Origin: CAKSXP01 sp964539115
GTDB taxonomy: Bacteria > Bacillota > Clostridia > Oscillospirales > Oscillospiraceae
Reading direction: 5' to 3'
DNA: 11,381 nucleotides
NCBI GenBank assembly: GCA_964539115.1
Contig: CAZIHY010000065.1
Coordinates: 1 to 11,381, forward strand
In this document: piece after piece, positions 6,015 through 11,381 of the stretch
Layout of the letters: every line of letters begins with the position of its first letter
Numbering within the stretch: position 1 is the stretch's first letter
Made by a program: the position numbers and the translations under genes
The notes under the pieces: model-generated
Databases searched by the model: none
Told to the model about the DNA's origin: nothing
What the model saw: the letters and a program-made list of their open reading frames with translations, nothing else

Positions 6015-6959
6015 TTATCTACGTCCTGCGCCTCCGCCGCCGGAGTGTCCTCCGCCGAAGCCTCCGGAACGTCCGCCGCCGGAGCGTCCGGCACCGCCTT
6101 CGCCGGAACGTCCTCCGCCGAAGCCTCCGTTGAAGCTGCTGCGGCTGCGCGGAACCCCTCCCGGCGGGTTGTTGCGCGGTGGATTGTTATGAGGCGGATT
6201 GTTATGAGGCGGATTGTGCGGGCGCGGTGGATTGACAGGAGGTCCCCAGCGGCGCCTGCCGCCGAAGAAGAACGGAAAAACCGCGCCGCTTCTGTAATTG
6301 CGGTAATACCTGCGTCCCCGGCGCAGGGAAGCGGAAAGCACCAGTATAAGCGCGATGACAACTATCGCTATGATTATGCCGGAAAAGTGGCTGTGCCTTG
6401 TCGGCTGGGTGGTGTATGGCGAATAAACGGAGGGTTGGCTCTGCGCGGAACCGACCCCGGCAGAAACGCCGTAATAACCGATATACCAGTCATAAAGCCT
6501 ATTTACAAGGGTCTCGACTGCCGTGTCGTAATTGCCGCGGTCGAAATCATCCCAGAAGTAATCGTTCAGGTATTCGCCAGCCAGGGAGTCCGTAAAGCTG
6601 CCGTTTATTCCGGCTCCAGTCGCCAGCCACCCTTTGCCCTCACCGGTCGCGGCGAGCAGGAGCATGCCGTTGTTTTCGCTGGAGTCGCCGACGCCCCAGT
6701 CATTAAAGAGCTGATTTGCGTATTCGTCGGCGCCATAACCGTCGAGGTATTTAACGAAAACGACGGCGATCTGAGCGCCGGAGCAATTCTCCATTAGCTT
6801 TTCATTCGTTTCAACGACCATCTGTTCGGTCGATTCGGAGAGGACCCCGGCGGTGTCCGTGACATAAATATCCTCGCCCTGTTCGACCAACGCGAACGCA
6901 GGCATACACAGCAGCACCGCCATGACCATGGGGAGGAACGCTGCAAAGATTTTTTTCAT
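6015..6959 (-). CDS. TPM-domain membrane protein with Gly-rich tail (YgcG-like)
   Basis: This 314-residue protein begins with a signal peptide (about 1-23, MKKIFAAFLPMVMAVLLCMP then AFA). A TPM domain covers about 30-165, with the family's YVTDTAGVLSES start and NNGMLLLAATGEGKGWLATG core. A linker and one membrane helix (about 193-211) follow, then Arg-rich and Phe-rich segments. A Pro/His/Asn repeat (246-266) and a Gly/Ser/Arg tail ending GGGGAGRR close the protein. The TPM domain should face outside the membrane and the tail the cytoplasm. TPM proteins have been linked to phosphatase activity and photosystem repair in plants; the bacterial role is unclear. An AAGGTG site lies 11 nt before ATG 6959. 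It is the last gene of a four-gene unit, 18 nt after the LemA-like gene, a pairing often seen for these two families. Confidence 0.85.
   Translation of the reverse strand: MKKIFAAFLPMVMAVLLCMPAFALVEQGEDIYVTDTAGVLSESTEQMVVETNEKLMENCSGAQIAVVFVKYLDGYGADEYANQLFNDWGVGDSSENNGMLLLAATGEGKGWLATGAGINGSFTDSLAGEYLNDYFWDDFDRGNYDTAVETLVNRLYDWYIGYYGVSAGVGSAQSQPSVYSPYTTQPTRHSHFSGIIIAIVVIALILVLSASLRRGRRYYRNYRSGAVFPFFFGGRRRWGPPVNPPRPHNPPHNNPPHNNPPRNNPPGGVPRSRSSFNGGFGGGRSGEGGAGRSGGGRSGGFGGGHSGGGGAGRR
6176..6220 (-). repeat. 15-bp tandem repeat inside the TPM gene
   Basis: Three units of 15 bp (6176-6190, 6191-6205 and 6206-6220; the middle unit reads GAGGCGGATTGTTAT on the plus strand) encode the pentapeptide series PPHNN/PPRNN. 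Units one and three differ from the middle one at a few positions. Copy number could vary without a frameshift. Confidence 0.7.
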
Positions 6960-6977
6960 TGTTTTATTTCACCTTGG

Positions 6978-7538
6978 TTATTCAAAAAGTTCGGGGGCGT
7001 CTATGCCAAGCAGTTCGCTGAATACGTTCGCGGGGAATACATCCAGCGTCTCGCTCTCGAGCGAACGGACGGCCGCGTTATATCCGGAAGCTGTGATTAC
7101 AGACTGCGCGCCGGTGAAGGTGGACATGTAGTCCACGACCGCAGAATCGCTTTCAATGTCGGAGCCTGAGATCGCGTCGCGCAGGGTGCTGTAGCTTTCC
7201 GAAAGCTCCTTAAAAGCGTCGTACATGTCGGAGACGTCGCGTGAGTCCATAGCGTCGAGCAGCGAGCTTCGCGCCGAGCGCAAAGAGTCCGTTTCATCGG
7301 GAAAGAGGGATCCGCATTTTGTGACGAGGCCGAGGGCGGCGTCCGTCAGCGCATCCAACTGCGAATAAATGCTCTTTGTCGTATAGCCTTCGCTCTCCGA
7401 GTATACGCCGTCATAGAAGCTGTTGGCGGTATTCTTGACCAGCGGAGTGAGCGAGCGGTGTACGCCGAAAAGCGTTGAACCTGCGATTATTACGGCGGCG
7501 GTCAGGATGGCGACCGGTCGTTTGGAGAAAATGTTCAT
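6978..7538 (-). CDS. LemA-like membrane-anchored protein
   Basis: This 186-residue protein has one N-terminal hydrophobic helix (about 8-25), either an anchor or an uncleaved signal, followed by a mostly helical domain. The C-terminal stretch YNAAVRSLESETLDVFP (153-169), followed by a short loop and a final FE, matches the LemA ending YNxAVxxYNxxIxxFP...FE. A helix at 57-72 (SIYSQLDALTDAALGL) stands where LemA has its IPNLV segment. LemA proteins are membrane proteins of unclear molecular role. They often sit beside TPM genes, as here. ATG 7538 has AGAGG 9 nt upstream. The gene lies 30 nt after telA and 18 nt before the TPM gene, so it is almost surely co-transcribed. Overall similarity is weak, and the family call rests mainly on the C-terminal motif plus context. 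Confidence 0.72.
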   Translation of the reverse strand: MNIFSKRPVAILTAAVIIAGSTLFGVHRSLTPLVKNTANSFYDGVYSESEGYTTKSIYSQLDALTDAALGLVTKCGSLFPDETDSLRSARSSLLDAMDSRDVSDMYDAFKELSESYSTLRDAISGSDIESDSAVVDYMSTFTGAQSVITASGYNAAVRSLESETLDVFPANVFSELLGIDAPELFE

Positions 7539-7568
7539 TGTGATTTACCTCTGCATGAGGAGCGTATC

Positions 7569-8759
7569 TCAGCCGCGCATTTCAAGCAGCTTCTGCTTCA
7601 GCTCGCCCTCGATGCGGCCGAGCTCGACCTCGGCGTCTGCGCGCTTGCTGCGGCCTTCCTCCTGGATCTGACGTACCTCGTCGAGAGTCTCGATGAGTTT
7701 CTGGTTGGTCTCCGTCAGGGTCTCGATGTCGACGACACCGCGTTCTGACTCGCGTGCGACCTCGATACTGTTCATCTTGAGAGCCTCGGCGTTCTTGCGC
7801 AGGAGCTCATTTGTGACATTGGAGACCTCGCGCTGGGCTTCCATTGCCTGCTGCGAGTGCTGCATTGACAGAGCCAGTACCATCTGGGATTTCCACAGGG
7901 GGATGGTATTGACAATGGATGTCTGTATCTTTTCAGCCATGAGGCTGTCGTTATTCTGGATCAGGCGGATCTGAGGGGCCATCTGAACGGAGATCATCCT
8001 TGTGAGCTCAAGGTCATGCAGACGTTTTTCAAAGCGGCCGAGCATGTTGGCAAAGTCATTTGCCGCCTGTGCGTCCTCAGGCAGTCCGCTCTGACGGGCC
8101 TTTTCCTGCAGCTTGGGCAGCTCAGTTTCGCGCAGTTCCGCAGCGCGCAGCTTACCCGCGATGATATACATCGAAAGCTCCTTGAAATAAGCGAGGTTCA
8201 TCTCGTACATCTTGTCCATCGTAGCGATGTCTTTGGCGAGGATGCGCCAGTGCTCGTCGAGCGCAGCGGAGATCTTGTCGACGTTTACCTCCGCCTTGTC
8301 ATAACGGGCCTTGAGCTCGGCTATGTTTTTCTGGGTTTTCTTAAAAACGCCGAAAATACCCTTCTTCTGCGGTTCCTCGGTGTTCAGGTCCTTGAGCTCG
8401 AGTACGAGACTGGAGAGCATGTTTCCGACTTCTCCGAGGTCTTTGGTGCGGACCTTGTCGAGAGCCTGTGCTGAAAATTCGGATATGTTTTTCTGTGCTG
8501 CCGCCCCGTAATTGAGGACAAGATTCGTGTCCGTGACGTCGATCTGCTTTGCAAATTCGCGTACGGCTGCCTGCTCCTGCGGACTGAGCCGCTCGATGTC
8601 AAGCTTCATTTCGTCGGCGGTGTTGCTGACGTCGGCAAGACCGGGAGCGGGCTTAGGAGCTTCGGGAGCCTTCTGCTCCTCGGCGTTGGGGTCAAGAGTG
8701 AGCTTGGGGACATATACCTGCTCGGCTGCTGCGGCCTGAGAGACGTTTTCTTCGTTCAT
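7569..8759 (-). CDS. telA: TelA/KlaA-family toxic anion resistance protein
   Basis: This 396-residue, mainly helical cytoplasmic protein fits the TelA family throughout. A charged, Pro/Ala-rich leader (about 1-45) precedes the domain. Family landmarks include KKGIFGVFKKTQK (132-144), AAELRETELPKLQEKA (206-221), RMISVQMAPQIRLIQNND (254-271) and IVNTIPLWKSQM (282-293). A long C-terminal coiled-coil-like run covers about 300-393. TelA was named for plasmid tellurite resistance; chromosomal copies are tied to resistance to toxic anions and cell-envelope agents, but the mechanism is not known. AAAGGA lies about 10 nt before ATG 8759. It follows xpaC by 33 nt, the same gene pair as xpaC-yaaN in Bacillus subtilis, and precedes the LemA-like gene, so it belongs to a four-gene operon. 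Confidence 0.93.
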   Translation of the reverse strand: MNEENVSQAAAAEQVYVPKLTLDPNAEEQKAPEAPKPAPGLADVSNTADEMKLDIERLSPQEQAAVREFAKQIDVTDTNLVLNYGAAAQKNISEFSAQALDKVRTKDLGEVGNMLSSLVLELKDLNTEEPQKKGIFGVFKKTQKNIAELKARYDKAEVNVDKISAALDEHWRILAKDIATMDKMYEMNLAYFKELSMYIIAGKLRAAELRETELPKLQEKARQSGLPEDAQAANDFANMLGRFEKRLHDLELTRMISVQMAPQIRLIQNNDSLMAEKIQTSIVNTIPLWKSQMVLALSMQHSQQAMEAQREVSNVTNELLRKNAEALKMNSIEVARESERGVVDIETLTETNQKLIETLDEVRQIQEEGRSKRADAEVELGRIEGELKQKLLEMRG

Positions 8760-8792
8760 TATTGATTAATCCTTTCTGAGTGGTTTGGAATT

Positions 8793-9527
8793 TTATTTAT
8801 CGGAGGCAAGGGGGCTTGCATTGCCAAATGGACTGTTATAGCCGGTGTTCGGCGTTCCGGGCTGTGAGCGGGTTTTGGGGTCGTCGGCCAGACCCTCCCG
8901 CGCCAGCATGGCGTTCATGACCTGAATATCGGTGTCTATATCGAGCGCCTGGTTTGCAAAGAGAGAGTCGAGCTGTTTCTTAAACGCGGCGATAGAGGTG
9001 TCAAGCATCTCCTCGATGTTCTTCTTTGTACCGGAGATGTTGCTGCCTTCGATGCCCTGGGCGTCCATGCGGTCATAGGCGTTAAGCAGCTTGATCGTCG
9101 TAGGCAGATAGTAGCTGAGAAATTTTTTGATCTGCGGAACATCGGAGGGGTCGTGCTTTGCGTCGAGGACGATCTTGTCGGAGATCTGCATTAGCTGGTT
9201 GATTTTTACGCGTATCTCCCGGTTGTTGATTGAGGCGTAGAGCCTGCCCATCTCCTTTTGAGCGAGCGCGCCCTCATCTATTATGGCCTGGATCTCCTCC
9301 GTGTATGGGTCCTCTGGTTCCTTTTCGTCGGCAGTTTCCTGGACAGGAGCCTCTTCAGTTTTGGGAGCACACAGCTTTGTGGCGATGGTGCCGGTAAGAA
9401 TGCTGGCGGCAAGGCACACGATCAGCGCCCACAGCTTGTACATCGGCAGAACAAAGGCCAGTATGAGCCAGGTCGCGGCGACAACATAAACGGGTATGAC
9501 GGAGTGTTTTTTTCTGACCTTTTTCAA
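8793..9527 (-). CDS. xpaC: XpaC-family membrane protein
   Basis: This 244-residue protein has a basic N-terminus and two membrane helices (about 10-28 and 33-52), then an acidic linker (54-78) and a helical cytoplasmic domain. The domain holds the family hallmark KFLSYYLPTTIKLLNAYDRM (135-154). XpaC takes its name from hydrolysis of a chromogenic phosphate in Bacillus, but its true function is unknown; it is usually paired with TelA, as here. Start choice: the longest frame begins at TTG 9542, but GGAGG (9536-9540) lies inside that stretch. A second TTG at 9527 is placed 8 nt after it and is preferred, giving MKKVRKKH. The C-terminal 30 residues are Pro/Gly/Ser-rich and probably unstructured. 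It is the first gene of the xpaC-telA-LemA-TPM operon. Confidence 0.88.
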   Translation of the reverse strand: MKKVRKKHSVIPVYVVAATWLILAFVLPMYKLWALIVCLAASILTGTIATKLCAPKTEEAPVQETADEKEPEDPYTEEIQAIIDEGALAQKEMGRLYASINNREIRVKINQLMQISDKIVLDAKHDPSDVPQIKKFLSYYLPTTIKLLNAYDRMDAQGIEGSNISGTKKNIEEMLDTSIAAFKKQLDSLFANQALDIDTDIQVMNAMLAREGLADDPKTRSQPGTPNTGYNSPFGNASPLASDK

Positions 9528-9535
9528 GGGCTTGT

Positions 9536-9540
9536 CCTCC
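9536..9540 (-). promoter_or_regulatory. Ribosome binding site fixing a TTG start for xpaC
   Basis: A perfect minus-strand GGAGG lies 8 nt before TTG 9527. It overlaps codons that the longer TTG 9542 reading would translate, so the longer form is unlikely. Confidence 0.78.
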
Positions 9541-9566
9541 AAAGAAACAAAGTTATATTCAGATTA

Positions 9567-9596
9567 ATATTACAACCATTATATGCTCTGCGTCAA
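9567..9596 (-). promoter_or_regulatory. Probable promoter of the xpaC operon
   Basis: On the minus strand, TTGACG (9596-9591) and TAATAT (9572-9567) are 18 nt apart, giving a leader of about 30 nt before the xpaC start. A TATAAT at 9583-9578 is an alternative -10 box but lacks a good -35 partner. The promoter diverges from that of rpe, with the -35 boxes about 12 nt apart. Confidence 0.5.
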
Positions 9597-9608
9597 GAAA
9601 AACCGCAC

Positions 9609-9637
9609 TTGCACGCGGATACGCCGTGTTGTATAAT
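9609..9637 (+). promoter_or_regulatory. Sigma-A type promoter of rpe-recR
   Basis: TTGCAC (9609-9614) and a perfect TATAAT (9632-9637) are 17 nt apart. Transcription would start near 9644 and leave a leader of about 25 nt with GAGAGG (9654-9659) as ribosome site. Confidence 0.8.
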
Positions 9638-9668
9638 AAAGCGAGAAATAATTGAGAGGTAGTTTGTG

Positions 9669-10328
9669 ATGTTAAAGATTGCGCCGTCCATACTTTCCGC
9701 TGATTTTGCAATGCTCGGCCGGGATGTTGAAGAAGTCAAAGCCGGAGGAGCGGATTGGCTCCATGTTGACGTCATGGATGGGTTGTTTGTCCCGAATATT
9801 TCCATCGGGATACCGGTTGTGAAATCCCTGCGCAAGGCTACGGACATGTTTCTTGACGTGCATCTTATGATCGACAGGCCGCACCGCTATGTTCGCGAGT
9901 TCTGCCGCGCGGGGGCGGATATGGTCTGTTTCCATGTCGAGGCTGACCAGCCCCAGGATATCCTGGAGGCGATAGAGCTCGTGCGCGAAGAAGGCAAACA
10001 GGTTGGGCTTGCGCTCAAGCCGAAGAGTCCCGCGTCCACGCTTGCTCCGTACATGCGAATGGTGGACATGGTGCTGGTCATGACTGTTGAACCCGGTTTC
10101 GGTGGACAAAGCTTCATGCACGACCAGCTCACAAAGATAAAAACCCTGCGTGATGCGCTGGGAGAGATAAACCCCGTCTGCGAGCTGGAGGTGGACGGCG
10201 GCATAGATCCGTCGACTGCTCCGTTGGTGACGGAGGCGGGTGCAAACGTGCTTGTAGCGGGCTCCGCCGTGTTCGGGAAAAAGGACAGGGCTGCGGCCAT
10301 TGCCGCGATCAGGGGGAGCGCGAAATGA
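9669..10328 (+). CDS. rpe: Ribulose-phosphate 3-epimerase
   Basis: This 219-residue TIM-barrel enzyme interconverts ribulose 5-phosphate and xylulose 5-phosphate in the cytosolic pentose phosphate pathway. The opening MLKIAPSILSADF is diagnostic. Metal-binding residues of the family are present: H32 and D34 (LHVDVMDG), H65 (DVHLM) and D176 (VDGG); D34 and D176 are also the acid/base pair. VMTVEPGFGGQSF (137-149) forms the mobile loop and phosphate region, and VAGSAVF (196-202) the last phosphate-binding turn. Start choice: ATG 9669 is 9 nt after GAGAGG; a GTG one codon earlier is an alternative. The length is normal. The stop overlaps the recR start as ATGA. Confidence 0.96.
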   Translation: MLKIAPSILSADFAMLGRDVEEVKAGGADWLHVDVMDGLFVPNISIGIPVVKSLRKATDMFLDVHLMIDRPHRYVREFCRAGADMVCFHVEADQPQDILEAIELVREEGKQVGLALKPKSPASTLAPYMRMVDMVLVMTVEPGFGGQSFMHDQLTKIKTLRDALGEINPVCELEVDGGIDPSTAPLVTEAGANVLVAGSAVFGKKDRAAAIAAIRGSAK

Positions 10329-10924
10329 CTTTTTTCCCCGCTTCACTTGAAACGTTAATTGAGCGCTTCGCGTCTCTGCCGGGCATAGGCAGGAAGAGCG
10401 CGCAGCGTCTGGCCTTTCATATTCTCAGCCTGCCGGAGGGCGAGGCTGAGGCATTTGCCGGTGCGATACTCGATGCGAAAAAGAATGTTCACACCTGTCC
10501 TGTCTGCCAGAACCTGACGGACGTAGAGCTGTGCAGTATCTGCGCAAATGAAAAGCGCGACAAGACGACAATCTGTGTCGTCGCGGAGCCGCGCGACGTG
10601 CTCTCGATCGAACGCAGCCGCGAGTATGACGGGGTTTACCATGTCCTGCACGGCGTGCTCTCTCCGATGAGCCATATCGGACCTGATGATATCCGCGTTG
10701 CGGAGCTTGTCTCCCGCGTCGCCGCCGGCGGGGTGGAGGAGGTCATCATGGCGACGAACCCGGACACGGAGGGTGACACGACCGCGATGTATATCTCACG
10801 CCTGCTCAAGCCCTTTGAAGTCAAGGTGACGCGCCTTGCTTACGGAATACCCGTCGGCTCGAATCTTGAGTTTGCCGACGACGCTACGCTCCTGCGCGCT
10901 CTTGAGGGACGAAGGGAAATGTAA
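10325..10924 (+). CDS. recR: Recombination mediator protein RecR
   Basis: This 199-residue protein is the usual RecR length. RecR works with RecO (and RecF) to load RecA on gapped single-stranded DNA during repair. The N-terminal helix-hairpin-helix has LPGIGRKSAQRLAFHIL (18-34). The zinc finger uses C58, C61, C70 and C73. A Toprim domain follows (about 82-170) with the acidic E88 in VVAEPRD and ATNPDTEGDTTA (143-154). The C-terminal end has the Walker-B-like tail with TLLRALEGRREM. Its ATG lies within the ATGA overlap with the rpe stop, and GGGGGAG sits 6 nt upstream, so translation is likely coupled. recR usually lies next to dnaX and ybaB; neither is seen here. A strong terminator follows at 10941. 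Confidence 0.97.
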   Translation: MTFFPASLETLIERFASLPGIGRKSAQRLAFHILSLPEGEAEAFAGAILDAKKNVHTCPVCQNLTDVELCSICANEKRDKTTICVVAEPRDVLSIERSREYDGVYHVLHGVLSPMSHIGPDDIRVAELVSRVAAGGVEEVIMATNPDTEGDTTAMYISRLLKPFEVKVTRLAYGIPVGSNLEFADDATLLRALEGRREM

Positions 10925-10940
10925 AATAAATAATGTTCGG

Positions 10941-10985
10941 AAAATGGCCCACTGTTCGTTTTGCTCTTCGAACAGGGGCCATTTT
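10941..10985. terminator. Bidirectional terminator between recR and the convergent small gene
   Basis: AAAATGGCCC (10941-10950) pairs with GGGCCATTTT (10976-10985), and CTGTTCG (10952-10958) with CGAACAG (10969-10975). A single A (10951) is bulged and the loop is 10 nt. The T-runs on both strands suit the two converging genes. Confidence 0.88.
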
Positions 10986-11017
10986 ACCGTGAACATGCGG
11001 TGCTTAAAGAATGTTTT

Positions 11018-11368
11018 TCAGCGGCCTGTTTTATCTTTTGCTTCGGTTCGCAGATATTTGTACGGCGAGGTGAAATTGCCGGCTGCTGAACCCGCTCCGG
11101 CAAGCTTATGGGCTTTTTGCAGATCGTCCCTGTGTACCTCGAAGGTGTATACGTCAAGACCGGGGTCGGACATGTATGATGTAGTTATGGCGGTGTTCGG
11201 GCTGCGGGAGTTCATCTTGTGCATGACGGAGCCCAGCATGCGGCTCTCGCGCGTAAAGGCAGAGAGCTTGTAGCGTATGCCCTCTTGTTCAAACAGTGCC
11301 TGGATCCCCTGCGCCTCGGCTTCGGTATGGTACTTGCGGAACTCGACCCATTTGCTCCTAAACAGCAT
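11018..11368 (-). CDS. Small protein of unknown function, resembling DUF2007-type
   Basis: This 116-residue protein has no signal peptide or membrane helix. It starts MLFRSKWVEFRKYHTEAEAQ, and the helix TEAEAQGIQALFEQEGIRYKL (15-35) recalls the EAxxIxxLLExEGI pattern of DUF2007 'putative signal transducing' proteins. A strand and helix later, DVYTFEVHRDDLQKAHKLA (72-90), fits the second half of that small ferredoxin-like fold. Between them is a longer Ser/Met/Arg-rich loop (40-70) than usual. The C-terminal tail is basic. The function is unknown. AGGAG at 11377-11381 lies 8 nt before ATG 11368, so the gene is complete although its promoter is outside the window. It converges on recR across the terminator. 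Confidence 0.7.
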   Translation of the reverse strand: MLFRSKWVEFRKYHTEAEAQGIQALFEQEGIRYKLSAFTRESRMLGSVMHKMNSRSPNTAITTSYMSDPGLDVYTFEVHRDDLQKAHKLAGAGSAAGNFTSPYKYLRTEAKDKTGR

Positions 11369-11381
11369 CTTGATGTCTCCT

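Noticed and set aside
5464..6192. A 242-codon plus-strand frame across the ybaK-like gene, the repeat element and the TPM tail
   Set aside because: It spans opposing genes and hairpins, is rich in Pro/Arg from low-complexity DNA and has no recognisable domain.
6045..6797. A 250-codon plus-strand frame opposite the TPM gene
   Set aside because: It is a shadow of the Gly-rich and TPM coding sequence on the minus strand.
9578..9583. Minus-strand TATAAT as the xpaC -10 box
   Set aside because: No acceptable -35 hexamer lies 16-18 nt upstream; TTGACG with TAATAT fits better, though the choice is not certain.

Overview
The window looks like chromosomal DNA of a moderately GC-rich Clostridia-type Firmicute, possibly a gut Oscillospirales member. 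This is an inference from several things: Gram-positive-style GGAGG ribosome sites, sigma-A type promoters, the xpaC-telA gene pair, the E1-like TcdA with a Cys-rich loop, and overall protein flavour. No rRNA, tRNA, CRISPR array, transposase or phage gene was seen. I found ten complete protein genes and one partial one.

Left part (1-1834): the 3' half of a PLP-dependent O-acetylhomoserine sulfhydrylase (methionine synthesis) ends in a strong terminator. It is followed by a stand-alone tcdA gene (tRNA t6A cyclisation) with its own consensus promoter, a structured leader and a bidirectional terminator.

Middle part, minus strand (1835-5766): a three-gene unit in the order YbaK-type aminoacyl-tRNA deacylase, an OYE-like iron-sulfur/FMN/FAD oxidoreductase, and a MATE exporter. 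The oxidoreductase stop and the MATE start overlap (TGATG), suggesting coupled translation and perhaps linked function. The oxidoreductase lacks the active-site loop typical of its family.

Between the two minus-strand operons (5759-6001) lies a 243-bp non-coding element. It has about 43-bp imperfect terminal inverted repeats, each itself a palindrome, and several internal hairpins. It resembles a MITE or structured intergenic repeat. Its left end seems to supply the -35 box of the ybaK promoter.

Minus-strand operon (6015-9596): xpaC, telA, a divergent LemA-like gene and a TPM-domain gene with a Gly-rich tail, closely spaced and read from one promoter region. All four belong to poorly understood envelope or stress-related families and probably form a membrane-associated system. 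This is the best candidate for an incompletely described system here.

Right part (9609-11381): rpe and recR form an ATGA-overlapping pair behind a near-perfect sigma-A promoter that diverges from the xpaC promoter. A strong bidirectional terminator separates recR from a convergent small gene of unknown function that resembles DUF2007-type proteins.
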